Shown piece by piece: positions 1 to 9,712 of a stretch of 64,000 bases of DNA. Under the pieces are notes generated by a model that worked only from the letters and a program-made list of their open reading frames with translations, was not told where the DNA came from and made no database searches. A program made the position numbers and the translations under genes. Origin of the DNA: Akkermansiaceae bacterium (GTDB lineage Bacteria; Verrucomicrobiota; Verrucomicrobiia; Verrucomicrobiales; Akkermansiaceae); the NCBI GenBank assembly GCA_028822935.1, contig JAPKCM010000010.1, positions 1-64,000 of the forward strand. Reading direction: 5' to 3'. Position 1 is the first letter of the stretch, and every line of letters starts with the position of its first letter.

Positions 1-508
1 CTCCCGAGCCGGTCCATCCGTTGCCACGGGCTGAAAGCAACTCCTGGGTCATGGCCTTCCAGCTTCTGTTTTCGCGCACGGCCTGCCGCGTCCATTTGAT
101 GAGGGGAGCGTTGGAGCTGAAATATCCTCCCTGTAGTTTCACCCCGTCGAGTCGCAAGTGGTCGTAGAGCCAGTTGTTCATGTGGCTCTGATAGCCTTTC
201 GATTGATAGAGCCGGGAGGCGAGGTGATGGCGTTTGTCGGCGGCTGGATCGGTCGTGAACTCCTGGATTTCGGCGAGGGTGGGGATGCGTCCGCTGGCGA
301 CCAGCGAGGCGCGCCGGAGAAAGGTGGCATCGTCGACGGGAGCGGGTGCGCTTTTCCCGGAGCTTTGAAGAACGGAGCGGATGAGCTTGTCGAGATGCGC
401 GGCTTCTTGGGCCATGGTATCGGGAGTGATCTCTGCAGCAGGAAGGGCGGGAACAAGGAACAGGGCTCCGAGTGCCGCTAGGCAGGCTGCAGACAAGAAA
501 CGAATCAT
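1..508 (-). CDS. DUF1549-like (planctomycete cytochrome-associated) secreted protein, N-terminal part only, truncated by window edge
   Basis: Not in ORF track because no stop lies inside the window. Reverse complement from ATG at 508 reads MIRFLSAACLAALGALFLVPALPAAEITPDTM...VDDATFLRRASLVASGRIPTLAEIQEF...; signal peptide plus DUF1549-type motif, open to base 1. Confidence 0.75.
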   Translation of the reverse strand, partial: MIRFLSAACLAALGALFLVPALPAAEITPDTMAQEAAHLDKLIRSVLQSSGKSAPAPVDDATFLRRASLVASGRIPTLAEIQEFTTDPAADKRHHLASRLYQSKGYQSHMNNWLYDHLRLDGVKLQGGYFSSNAPLIKWTRQAVRENRSWKAMTQELLSARGNGWTGSG

Positions 509-560
509 ATTTTGGGACTACGAGAATGCGCAGTCCGAGTTTTCATGATTCGGAAACTTA

Positions 561-2948
561 GTGAGGGGAGGGGAGGGGATGCAGGATTTCTCTTCCGCCT
601 TGAACCCTGCCATGCTTCAGGGGTATCGTTGCGCCATCACTTCCTCGATCTCTCTCAACGCGCCGCAGCTGCTGGTATCAGTCATGCTGATGCTTGGAGG
701 AATTGTTCCGGCCGCCGCAAAAGATGAGACATCGCCCTCGATTGCGCACGGGGACTTCGTCCAAACATTCTTCGAATCCAATTGCGTCAAGTGCCATGGT
801 GCCAAGAAAGCAAAAGGCGGAATCCGCCTTGACCAGATGGGAGGAAAAATCGCACTCGGGCACGACTTCGAAACTTGGAATGCCATCCATGAGCAGCTGA
901 GCAGCGGTGAGATGCCGCCGGAAGATGCGAAGGTGCAACCCGCCGCTGACGATCGCGCCAAGGCGGTGGCTTGGATCGGCGGAGAGCTTGAGAAGGCGCA
1001 GTCGTCTGAGCGCGTGCAACATCTCTTGAGCCAGTTCGCCTTCGGCAACCACATCGAGCATGAGAAACTTTTCAGCGGCGAGATCAAGGATCTGCCGTTC
1101 TCGCCGCCTCGCCTGTGGCGTATCAATCCAAATATCTACGAGCGCACCAAGGATCGTATTCTCAAACACCACTGGGAGGAACTACAGCGAGTGCGACAGC
1201 CCTTCGCCCTGGAGAAGAGGCCTGGGATCAACGACTACGCGGCGGATCTCTTCGCGGACTCGGCGACGCTCGAAACGCTGATTCGCAATGCGCGCACCAT
1301 CGTTGAACACCAGCTGAGCAACGATGTCGCAGAGGCATTGCGGGCAGTTTTAGAATCGGAGAAACCGAACAACGAGCAAATCGATGCTGCGGTCCGGCAC
1401 CAATTTAAAATGCTCATATTGCGTCCGCCGACTGCTGCCGAATTGGTGCGCTACCGGACCTACATGCTGCGCACGATCGCTGAGGCGAAGAGCGTGCGCG
1501 AGGGAATGGCGGTTTGCCTGAAAGCGATCGCGCTGATACCAGAGGCAATCTATCGCATGGAGTTGGGCCTCGGCCCGGAAGATCAAGATAGTCGGCGTCG
1601 ACTGTCAAAAAACGAGCTAGCCTTCGCGATCAGTTTCGCCCTCACCGATGATCCACCAGATGCGGCGCTGTGGGAGGCGAAGCTCGAGACGACAGAGAGT
1701 GTCCGGACGCAAGTCGAACGAATCCTCGACGAGGACGAGATCGCCAAGCCGAAGATCTTGCGATTTTTCCAGGAGTTTTTTGGATACCACCGCGCCCCGG
1801 ATGTTTTCAAAGACGCCAAGCGTTACGAAAACTACGACTGGGGGAACGTTCCTTACCAGCTTGTCCACGAGGCGGATCTGCTGGTGCTGCACATTCTCGA
1901 GCGCGATCACGATGTCTTGCACGAGCTGCTGACGACGAAGAAATACTTTGTCGGGCACTTCGGTTCCGAAGGCGACCCGCAGGAACTCGAGGAACGATTG
2001 GCAGCCCTGCGCCTGCTGCACGACTATTGGAAGGACAAGCCGTGGAAGGAATTGAAATACGAGCTCAAGCCAGAAGTCCGCGCGGACATCGAGGCCTTGC
2101 ATCCCTATTTCCGCACCCAACCGGCGAAGCACCGCATGAGTGGTGGGCTCATCAAAGACTACATGGGATATCTGCCGGTTTGTTATCAGAATGGGATCCG
2201 CCCGATGCTGGCGCAGTTCACTCTCATGAAGGGCGAACGCGAGCGAAACCTGACCTCGGCCCATGACCAGCGCTTCTTCTTAAACGCTTACAATCTCAAA
2301 TTCGATCAGTTCGATTGCCCGACGGAACAGCCATTTGAGCTCAACCCGAAACAGCGTGCAGGGCTCTTGACCCACCCAGCCTGGCTGATCGCGCATTCGA
2401 AAAATACCGAGACGAACCCGATTACACGCGGCAAGTGGATCCGCGAACGGCTGCTGGCCGGCCATGTTCCCGATGTGCCGATCACGGTGAACGCGGTTGT
2501 TCCGGAAGATCCGAAGAAGACCTTGCGAGAGCGCTTTCGACCCACCCGACAGGAAGAGTGCTGGCGGTGCCACAAAAAGATGAACCCGCTGGGAATGACA
2601 TTTGAAGCCTACGATGACTTCGGGCGCTTCCGCACAACTGACAAGGTGAGCGGCAGACCAATCGACGCGAGTGGTCACCTCGATTCGACTGGCGACGACC
2701 GTCTTGATGGCGATGTTAGGAGCGCCGTGGAGTTGGTTCAGCGTCTGGGGCAGTCGGAGCGCGTGCGGCAATCGTTTGTGCGCCACGCCTTCCGTTACTG
2801 GATGGGACGCAACGAGATGCCGAGCGACTCAGCAACTCTCATCGCTGCTGATCAGGCCTATCTAAAAAATGGCGGGAGCTTTCAGGCACTGCTGGTATCA
2901 CTGATCAGCTCGGACTCATTCATTTACCGGAAACAAGCGAAACCATGA
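561..2948 (+). CDS. DUF1592/DUF1588/DUF1585-type cytochrome-like protein (true start probably downstream of 561)
   Basis: CVKCHGAKKAKGG and CWRCHKKMNPLGMTFEAYDDFGRFR heme-type motifs; signal-peptide-like N-terminus from an internal Met. Confidence 0.85.
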   Translation: MRGGEGMQDFSSALNPAMLQGYRCAITSSISLNAPQLLVSVMLMLGGIVPAAAKDETSPSIAHGDFVQTFFESNCVKCHGAKKAKGGIRLDQMGGKIALGHDFETWNAIHEQLSSGEMPPEDAKVQPAADDRAKAVAWIGGELEKAQSSERVQHLLSQFAFGNHIEHEKLFSGEIKDLPFSPPRLWRINPNIYERTKDRILKHHWEELQRVRQPFALEKRPGINDYAADLFADSATLETLIRNARTIVEHQLSNDVAEALRAVLESEKPNNEQIDAAVRHQFKMLILRPPTAAELVRYRTYMLRTIAEAKSVREGMAVCLKAIALIPEAIYRMELGLGPEDQDSRRRLSKNELAFAISFALTDDPPDAALWEAKLETTESVRTQVERILDEDEIAKPKILRFFQEFFGYHRAPDVFKDAKRYENYDWGNVPYQLVHEADLLVLHILERDHDVLHELLTTKKYFVGHFGSEGDPQELEERLAALRLLHDYWKDKPWKELKYELKPEVRADIEALHPYFRTQPAKHRMSGGLIKDYMGYLPVCYQNGIRPMLAQFTLMKGERERNLTSAHDQRFFLNAYNLKFDQFDCPTEQPFELNPKQRAGLLTHPAWLIAHSKNTETNPITRGKWIRERLLAGHVPDVPITVNAVVPEDPKKTLRERFRPTRQEECWRCHKKMNPLGMTFEAYDDFGRFRTTDKVSGRPIDASGHLDSTGDDRLDGDVRSAVELVQRLGQSERVRQSFVRHAFRYWMGRNEMPSDSATLIAADQAYLKNGGSFQALLVSLISSDSFIYRKQAKP

Positions 2949-4351
2949 CCCCGACACGCCGAACATTTCTGAAAAGTCTCTCGCTCGGTAGCGGCGGATT
3001 ACTATTGTCGCCATTAGTACGCCAGCTTGCGGCTGAGGTCACGGGATCACCCGAGGCGTTTCCACAGCGCTTCGTATTTCTGGTAAAGTCCAGCGGCCTG
3101 ACGCCTGCCGCGATCACCCCAAAAACCTTGCTCGACAAGAAACCTGTGGCGGCCACTCCACTCGTGGCATCGTTAAAGGATCACGCCCTACCGGATAGTT
3201 TGAAGGCCCTCGAACCGTTCAAGGATCAGCTCGGGATCGTGCAAGGGTTCTCCGGGAAAATGTGCCTCGCGGGACATACTTCCTACTTCGGGGCAATGGG
3301 AGTGCATGCCTCTCCCAGCGAGACTTCGAGCGGAAATCCCCTCCGGGCGACGATCGACACCCGCCTCTCGTCCAGACAGCCCAGCCCCTTCGGCCACGTC
3401 GGACTCGCCTTGCGCGGACGGGCCGTCGGTGGGGCGGGCGACCCGATCCCGCAAGGAACGATCTACCCGGGCCTTTCGGCGCTCGCTGCCGGGCGAGAAC
3501 TTCCCTTCCAGGCGAGTCCGGATCAAGCTTACGACCAGCTCTTCGGATCCGCGCTGGGATCCGCGCAGGGGCGCAAACGATACGACCTGGAGTCGGGGAT
3601 GCTCGATTTTCTCTCCGATGATATCAGGCGCCTGCAAAAAGAAGTGACAGCCCCGGAGCAGGACAAGCTCAATCACTACTTGCTCGCCTTCGAAGAACTT
3701 CAGGAGAGGCGCAAGAAACTTGCGACGATGCAGGAGGTCATCAAAAATGGCGCGCCGGAATTAACCGATACCTTCGCCTCTGAACTCGGAACTGATCGAT
3801 TGGAATCTCACTTCACGCTCGCGGCTTCATGTCTCATCACCGGTTTGAGTAACGGCGTGACGATCCGCATGGACAACCTTGAACACGTCTACCGCGGACT
3901 CGGATTGACGGAGCAAAACGTGCACGCAATTGGCCACGGGACGGGGTCGAATGGAAAGAGTTCCGAGGAGTGCCGCGACGTAATTCGTAGTTACCATATC
4001 AAGCTGATGGCAGGGCTCGCCGCAAAATTAGGCAGCGTTCCCGAGGGCGACGGGACGATGCTCGACAACACCATGATCGTCTATCTGAGCGATGCTGGCG
4101 AAGCCCACCACGGAGCCTTGCACGAGTGGCCTTTCCTCGTGCTCGGAGGCTGTGGCGGACGCTTGAACATTCCCGGGAACTATATCCGCATGCCTGACTA
4201 CGGGAATCCGGGACATGGAACCATCGGAAATTTCTACACTTCGATTCTGAATGCCTACGGCGATCCGATCGAGCACTTCGGTGATCCTGATTTTGAACTC
4301 GAACGTGAGGGGCTGCCCCAGCGTGGACCGGTATCCTCGCTAATTATCTAA
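2945..4351 (+). CDS. DUF1552 family secreted protein
   Basis: Tat-like MTPTRRTFLKSLSLGSGGLLLSPL; ATGA overlap with upstream DUF1592 gene. Confidence 0.82.
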   Translation: MTPTRRTFLKSLSLGSGGLLLSPLVRQLAAEVTGSPEAFPQRFVFLVKSSGLTPAAITPKTLLDKKPVAATPLVASLKDHALPDSLKALEPFKDQLGIVQGFSGKMCLAGHTSYFGAMGVHASPSETSSGNPLRATIDTRLSSRQPSPFGHVGLALRGRAVGGAGDPIPQGTIYPGLSALAAGRELPFQASPDQAYDQLFGSALGSAQGRKRYDLESGMLDFLSDDIRRLQKEVTAPEQDKLNHYLLAFEELQERRKKLATMQEVIKNGAPELTDTFASELGTDRLESHFTLAASCLITGLSNGVTIRMDNLEHVYRGLGLTEQNVHAIGHGTGSNGKSSEECRDVIRSYHIKLMAGLAAKLGSVPEGDGTMLDNTMIVYLSDAGEAHHGALHEWPFLVLGGCGGRLNIPGNYIRMPDYGNPGHGTIGNFYTSILNAYGDPIEHFGDPDFELEREGLPQRGPVSSLII

Positions 4352-4353
4352 CC

Positions 4354-5100
4354 TCAGCGTCCCGGCAGAAAATCGAGAATCGACCAGCTCTGTTCCTCGT
4401 CGGCGATCCTAAAGTCCTCGTCGATGGAGACCGATTTAGGGTAACCGAAAACCGGGTCGTAGGTGACGATGATCTCATCCGCCGGCTGGTCGATGAAGCG
4501 CTTGAGATGGTCGAACCATTCATCCATCGTCTTCGGCTCTGGCGGCTCGAAAAAATTGGTGGAGAGGGTTTCGGAAGATGCCACCTGGCCGGCATGGACC
4601 GTGACCGTGCCATGCCAGGTAAACCACGAGAGATTCCAGCGCACTTCCATGTTGTAGCGATTGATGCCCGAGCGACGCCAGACGTCACGCGCTGCGAGAA
4701 ATTCCCGCAATAACCGGTCATCCGACTCGAGGTGGCGTGCGCGGAAAAACTGCTGCGTGCTTCCAGCCTGTGGTATCGAAGCCTTTGCCAATTCCAGTTC
4801 AAGATCTGTCCCGGGAGCGGCAGATTTCCCAAAGAAAGCTAAATCCTCCCAGATCTCGAGATCCCCGGACGATTGCAAAACCCATGGGCCAAGGTCAGCC
4901 TCCGGGATTCCGGTGAGACGGAACGAGATCGAATTGGGCTGCTGGTTCAGATGCATCTGCGCCGGACTGGGAGCCTGCGCAGATGCCCGCCCAGCACCAA
5001 GATAGAATAGGAGAACGAGCGCAGCTAGAAAGGCGGTCAGAGAGATTGGGGGATTCATTTTTATGACGCTACAGTCTGCTGTTCCAACCGACAAAGGCAA
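4354..5100 (-). CDS. Secreted protein with DUF6174-like C-terminal domain
   Basis: C-terminal NRYNMEVRWNLSWFTWHGTVTVHAGQV...EIIVTYDPVFGYPKSVSIDEDFRIADEE pattern. Confidence 0.6.
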   Translation of the reverse strand: MPLSVGTADCSVIKMNPPISLTAFLAALVLLFYLGAGRASAQAPSPAQMHLNQQPNSISFRLTGIPEADLGPWVLQSSGDLEIWEDLAFFGKSAAPGTDLELELAKASIPQAGSTQQFFRARHLESDDRLLREFLAARDVWRRSGINRYNMEVRWNLSWFTWHGTVTVHAGQVASSETLSTNFFEPPEPKTMDEWFDHLKRFIDQPADEIIVTYDPVFGYPKSVSIDEDFRIADEEQSWSILDFLPGR

Positions 5101-5164
5101 CGCCGAAGAGCAAAACCTGAGGTCGTCCGTGAATGCTAGCCTGCGTGCCAGCGCGAGCGGAATC

Positions 5165-5448
5165 CTACCGCGAATTTCTCGCCGCCCAGATCGCCTTGAT
5201 TGACCCTTCTTGTCGCTGGCCTTTTGGCGGCGTCATGCTGGCGCTGTAGTGCTCGAAGCGCCGCAATGGGAGTTGGAAAAATCTGTTGGGATCCGTTTTA
5301 CGCACCCAACCGTAAGCGTATTCGAGCCACTGGTTGCGGTAGGCTTCTGGCTGTTTGATGAACCAACCGCTCTCATCCCAGCCCCAGACATGGAAGCGAA
5401 CCGAGGAACGGTATTCGTCCGGCCGCCCTTGCTGCGTCCGTAAATTGA
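5165..5448 (-). pseudogene. Relic of a protein-coding gene, C-terminal part only
   Basis: Minus-strand open stretch without a start codon: RTQQGRPDEYRSSVRFHVWGWDESGWFIKQPEAYRNQWLEYAYGWVRKTDPNRFFQLPLRRFEHYSASMTPPKGQRQEGSIKAIWAARNSR*. Confidence 0.5.
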
Positions 5449-5475
5449 ATCACTGACACGCCCTTTGGATTCGGC

Positions 5476-6753
5476 TCAAACGAGCAAGCCCTTCAATGGT
5501 CCGGTACTATCGGCAAACTGCGTCATGCCCGTCCCCATCAATTGTGCTTGTGACAACCACAGATTTGCCAGAGGGGTATTTTCGGGGCAATTGAGGATGC
5601 GACCTGTCTTGAGTTTACCGTTGGCAGAGCCCGCCACGATGATGGGGAGTTCATTCATGGTGTGATCCCTTCCATCACCCAATCCTGAACCCAAGGTGAC
5701 CATGGAATGATCCAGGAGCGTCCCTTCTCCCTCCGTGATCGCATCCATCTGCTCGAGAACTTCCGCGAACAACTCCACGTAAAACCGGTCCACTTGCACC
5801 AGATAGTTCTTCACACTTTTGTCGTTCTGGCCGTGCGTGAGTCCATGATGAGATTTGGAAAAGTTCAATTCATGGTAGAGCTGCGGCGAACCCCACCTCT
5901 CGGGCGCAAGCATGAAGGTGGCGACATGAGTCAGGTCGCCTTGAAATGCCACCACAAGGAGTTTTCCCATCAGTCTGATGTATTCCCCGCGGGTCATGGG
6001 CTCTTCATCGGGTTCCGTCACGTCCGCTCTCTTGTGGACACGGTAGTACTTGTTCAACTTCTCAATCTGTTGTTCGATTTCTCGCACTGAATCGAAGTAT
6101 TCATCCAACTTGTCCTTGTCGTCATGCGTCAGATTCCTCTTGAAGTTGGCGGCATCTGCCAAAATCAAATCGGTGATGTCTTTGTCCGAGTTGCTCGTCT
6201 TGAAAAGACGCTGATAGACCTGAAGGGGATCTTTCATCGCGGTCGCGACATGCTCCGGGCCATACCAGGAGATGTTGTCCAAATAGATCGATTCCTTGAG
6301 ATCTTTGAAACTATTGCAGTTCAACTCCATGGATCGAATGGGCGTCCGATGGCTCACCTGGTCTGCGATGAGATGGTCCAACGTCCGGTCCATCGGGTAG
6401 GGCGACTTGAGCTTGCCATGAGGATCGGCCGAGGAGAGGTAACAGGAACTGCATTGATTGTGAACATCGACCCCTCTCACATTGACCCGGGACAACCCGG
6501 TGATGAGGGTGACTTTGCTGCCCACTTTTTTGAGGGGGCTCAGGGTGGGCATCGAGAGAAAGTCAGGGTTGTCCTTTTCCGGGAAAAAGTGATCTCTCAC
6601 AAAGCCCATCGGCGAATAAAATGAGGCGAAACGCAATGGCGGCTCTGTCTCTTTCTTAGTTCTCGGATCCGCGGCATACATCTCCAGCCAAGGGAGAGCC
6701 ATTACGCTGCCGCTGGCCCCAAGTAGAAATTTTCGACGGTCGATAGATCTCAT
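5476..6753 (-). CDS. DUF1552 family secreted protein
   Basis: MRSIDRRKFLLGASGSVMALPWLEMYA...PPLRFASFYSPMGF; ATGA overlap with 6750-9524. Confidence 0.88.
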   Translation of the reverse strand: MRSIDRRKFLLGASGSVMALPWLEMYAADPRTKKETEPPLRFASFYSPMGFVRDHFFPEKDNPDFLSMPTLSPLKKVGSKVTLITGLSRVNVRGVDVHNQCSSCYLSSADPHGKLKSPYPMDRTLDHLIADQVSHRTPIRSMELNCNSFKDLKESIYLDNISWYGPEHVATAMKDPLQVYQRLFKTSNSDKDITDLILADAANFKRNLTHDDKDKLDEYFDSVREIEQQIEKLNKYYRVHKRADVTEPDEEPMTRGEYIRLMGKLLVVAFQGDLTHVATFMLAPERWGSPQLYHELNFSKSHHGLTHGQNDKSVKNYLVQVDRFYVELFAEVLEQMDAITEGEGTLLDHSMVTLGSGLGDGRDHTMNELPIIVAGSANGKLKTGRILNCPENTPLANLWLSQAQLMGTGMTQFADSTGPLKGLLV

Positions 6754-9524
6754 TCCTTTGTAATTTGGGTAAATATTGGATGGGCCGCAATGTTTTTGAT
6801 GACGGATCTCATTCTGTAGTGATCTTTTTCGCTCGCCTCTGCGATTTCACCGATCGCAATTCGATCAGCAAAAGTCAGTTCTCGCCCCAAGGCATACGAG
6901 AGAAGGTGCCCCACGAAGGCCTTCGCAAATACGTCTTCTTCAGCGAGGACCGCGTCCTTGAATCCAACGATATCCTTAAACTCATGTTTGCCAAACAATG
7001 TTCCGCTGGCGTCCACCTTCAAGCCGGTTCGGTAATCGTCCCTCCACCGACCCAGCAAATCGTAATTTTCCAGGACAAACCCAAGGGGATCGATCTTTTT
7101 ATGGCAGCCCGCACATTGCGTGTCACTGCTGTGCTGTTTCAGTTTTTGCCGAACCGTCAAACCTTCCCTTTGAAGCGTTTCGTCATCCGCCTTTAAGTCA
7201 GGAATATCGTCAGGCGGAGGCTCGGGAGGATCGTTGAAGATGACCGAAGAGACCCAAGCACCTCGCGTGATTGGCAGTGATCGAGACGGACTTGAGGTCA
7301 TCACCATGACAGCTCCTGTCGTGATCACGCCGCCATATTTTCGGTCGTTGAGCGGCGTCCGCGTGAACTCAATGTCGCGCAGGTTCACATTGATTCCATA
7401 GGTCGCCGCCCTGCCCTGATACCATTCGCTCAACAAGTGACTGCGGTAAGTGAAGTCGGAATCCACCAGGTCCGAAATTGGCCTATTCTCAATGAAGACC
7501 GTCTCAAAATTCAAGAGCGGCTCCAACATCATATGCATCCCTCTTTTGTAGGAGATTTTGTCGTCGCCCCCAAAGTAATATTCTCGGTGCGCTTTGAAAT
7601 CAGGTGATGCCGACACGACATTGTTTAGCTTCAACCACTGAGGGGCAAAGCTGTCGCAGAAGTTTTTCACACGACGATGATTGAGCATGCGATCCACTTG
7701 CTCGTTCAACACCGCGATCTCGTGAAGCCTCCCTTTCCCTGACAATTCCAGAAGTTCATCGTCGGGAATAGAGCTCCATAGAAACAGCGAGAGACGCGTG
7801 GCAAGATTGAATGAGGCCTGATTGGGGGACGCCTGATCTGTTTCGTTGTGAACGAAAATAAACCTCGGAGAAGCCATGGCCGCCGACACGACATCTTTCA
7901 TGCTCCGGGTGAAATCACTGCTCTTCTGGTACTGTTTGTCAAAATACCCCGTGTAGAGCTTCAGAGTCTTTTCATCGGCGGGAGATTTGAACGCCTTTAG
8001 AAGAAATTTCTCGATTCGCTGATGCGCAATTTCCTCAATCGGTTGCTTGAGTGTTGGCCTGAGCTCATCGGGCTGTTTCCAGCTGCCCACCATCTCCACT
8101 TTGGCGACGCCCTGGTCCCCTGCCGCAATGCTTTGGATTTGAAGTTTGCTCAATCCGGATCGGTAGAGGCGAATGTCGTTCAGGCTTCCATGAAAGGGCT
8201 CGCGGTCATCATACGAGCCGATCGCCATCGGCCCTGTGCTTTGCATATTGAGCTTGCCCACAATCGCCTTGCTGCCGACCTGCTTTCCGTCCACGTAGAG
8301 ATTCATCTGTTGGCCGTCGAAAGTCCCGGCAACGTGATGCCATTTGCCGTCGCCGAGCGTTTTGGGTTCCACCGAGGCGCCGAATTCTTCATAACGACCT
8401 GCGATGCCAGCGCCCATCCAGAGCCCCCAGGTGTCGCCTGTCCTTCCGATGCTCAACAGTTGGCGGCGCCATGAATCCTCCCGGCGGACGATGGTCTGCC
8501 ATTCGTCAGTCGTTTTGGATGGGCGGATCCAGGCACTGATTGTCAGTCCGGTGCTTTGCGTCGCGACCGATTTGTCGACGGCAATGGAAGCCTTTCGGGT
8601 CTTCGGTTTTGTGCTCGATGGATCATCAAACAACTCATCCCAAACCCCACAGTTCTTTTCGAAATTTTCTGCATGCACGATGGACCGACTGAGTTCCAGA
8701 AACGATTCCATGAGGACTGGAGTCAAACTCAGGTGATCGCCACGATTGTTAAAACCATTTTCTGCCGGAGGATCCTTGGGAAAGGCCACTACACCCAGCA
8801 AGCGATCTTCCAGCAATTGCTGCAGTCCCATGATTCGATTGCCGACTCTGACGACCTTGGGCATCTGGCCTGATTCCGGCCTGAAATAATCGTTGTGATT
8901 CCTGATGATGCGATCGTTGATGGAATAGACCCAGGATTTAAGATCAAAGAGATCCTTGACCGCGTTGCCATATTCAAAGCGATTCATGCGTCGCAGTCTT
9001 AAAGGGATCATCGGCTGGCCGTGCGCCACGGCATTTTTGAAGGCCTTATCCAGCTCCAATACCATGAATTTTCGTTGCTTGTCACTGGGCTGCTTTTTCT
9101 CTTCGGGAGGCATTTCGTTTTTGCCCAATGCCTCGAGCATTTTTTCGATCAGTTGGGGATTCTTCTCGAGATCTTCCCATGAGGTGTACTCGGTGAGATC
9201 GACCTTGCCCTTGGTCTTTTTTCGACCATGGCAATCGTAGCAATGCTGTTCAAGAATGGGTTGAATCCCTTTCTTAAAGTCGCCCACCCTTGTAGAAGGG
9301 TTTTCAACCTGTGCTGGCGCCGGAAAGATAAGAGTGATTGCGAAAGCAAGCTTAAGAGCAAGCTTCGTAACACGGCCTCGAATCTTCCTCGGTTTCATCT
9401 GAGTCGGTATTACCACACCCAAGGCAAACGTCCCTCGCCAAAATGCCTTTAATGAAGTGATCATGCCGTCTTTCATTATATTCTGTGTCACCTTAGGACG
9501 CAGTTGCTCCATGGTGTCTTTCAA
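6750..9524 (-). CDS. DUF1592/DUF1588/DUF1585-type cytochrome-like protein with inserted LamG/concanavalin-like domain
   Basis: CYDCHGRKKTKG and CAGCHKKIDPLGFVLENYD motifs; middle segment ISAWIRPSKTTDEWQTIV...GKWHHVAGTFDGQQMNLYVDGKQVGS is LamG-like. Confidence 0.85.
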   Translation of the reverse strand: MKDTMEQLRPKVTQNIMKDGMITSLKAFWRGTFALGVVIPTQMKPRKIRGRVTKLALKLAFAITLIFPAPAQVENPSTRVGDFKKGIQPILEQHCYDCHGRKKTKGKVDLTEYTSWEDLEKNPQLIEKMLEALGKNEMPPEEKKQPSDKQRKFMVLELDKAFKNAVAHGQPMIPLRLRRMNRFEYGNAVKDLFDLKSWVYSINDRIIRNHNDYFRPESGQMPKVVRVGNRIMGLQQLLEDRLLGVVAFPKDPPAENGFNNRGDHLSLTPVLMESFLELSRSIVHAENFEKNCGVWDELFDDPSSTKPKTRKASIAVDKSVATQSTGLTISAWIRPSKTTDEWQTIVRREDSWRRQLLSIGRTGDTWGLWMGAGIAGRYEEFGASVEPKTLGDGKWHHVAGTFDGQQMNLYVDGKQVGSKAIVGKLNMQSTGPMAIGSYDDREPFHGSLNDIRLYRSGLSKLQIQSIAAGDQGVAKVEMVGSWKQPDELRPTLKQPIEEIAHQRIEKFLLKAFKSPADEKTLKLYTGYFDKQYQKSSDFTRSMKDVVSAAMASPRFIFVHNETDQASPNQASFNLATRLSLFLWSSIPDDELLELSGKGRLHEIAVLNEQVDRMLNHRRVKNFCDSFAPQWLKLNNVVSASPDFKAHREYYFGGDDKISYKRGMHMMLEPLLNFETVFIENRPISDLVDSDFTYRSHLLSEWYQGRAATYGINVNLRDIEFTRTPLNDRKYGGVITTGAVMVMTSSPSRSLPITRGAWVSSVIFNDPPEPPPDDIPDLKADDETLQREGLTVRQKLKQHSSDTQCAGCHKKIDPLGFVLENYDLLGRWRDDYRTGLKVDASGTLFGKHEFKDIVGFKDAVLAEEDVFAKAFVGHLLSYALGRELTFADRIAIGEIAEASEKDHYRMRSVIKNIAAHPIFTQITKE

Positions 9525-9536
9525 TAGAAGGGTAGA

Positions 9537-9600
9537 TTGCAGGAATTTGCTTTTGGCGGGAGGGCTTTGAAGCCGCCTTTGGAGCGGAGCAGAGGGGGTG
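9537..9600 (+). repeat. Interspersed intergenic repeat, copy A
   Basis: TTGCAGGAATTTGCTTTTGGCGGGAGGGCTTTGAAGCCGCC...; aligns by eye with 45585-45650 and 57879-57945. Confidence 0.5.
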
Positions 9601-9615
9601 GGTATCTTCTATCTC

Positions 9616-9712
9616 CTATTGCGTTTTCGGCATCTCGAGTTTTCGAGGAAATACTATTTCTGCCCACACCGGTTTGTGATCAGACAAAGGTTTTGCGAGC
9701 TCAATGATTCTA
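9616..9712 (-). pseudogene. C-terminal relic of an endonuclease/exonuclease/phosphatase (EEP) family gene
   Basis: Minus-strand frame: RRHRIIELAKPLSDHKPVWAEIVFPRKLEMPKTQ*; SDHKPVWAEI is typical of an EEP C-terminus. Confidence 0.5.
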
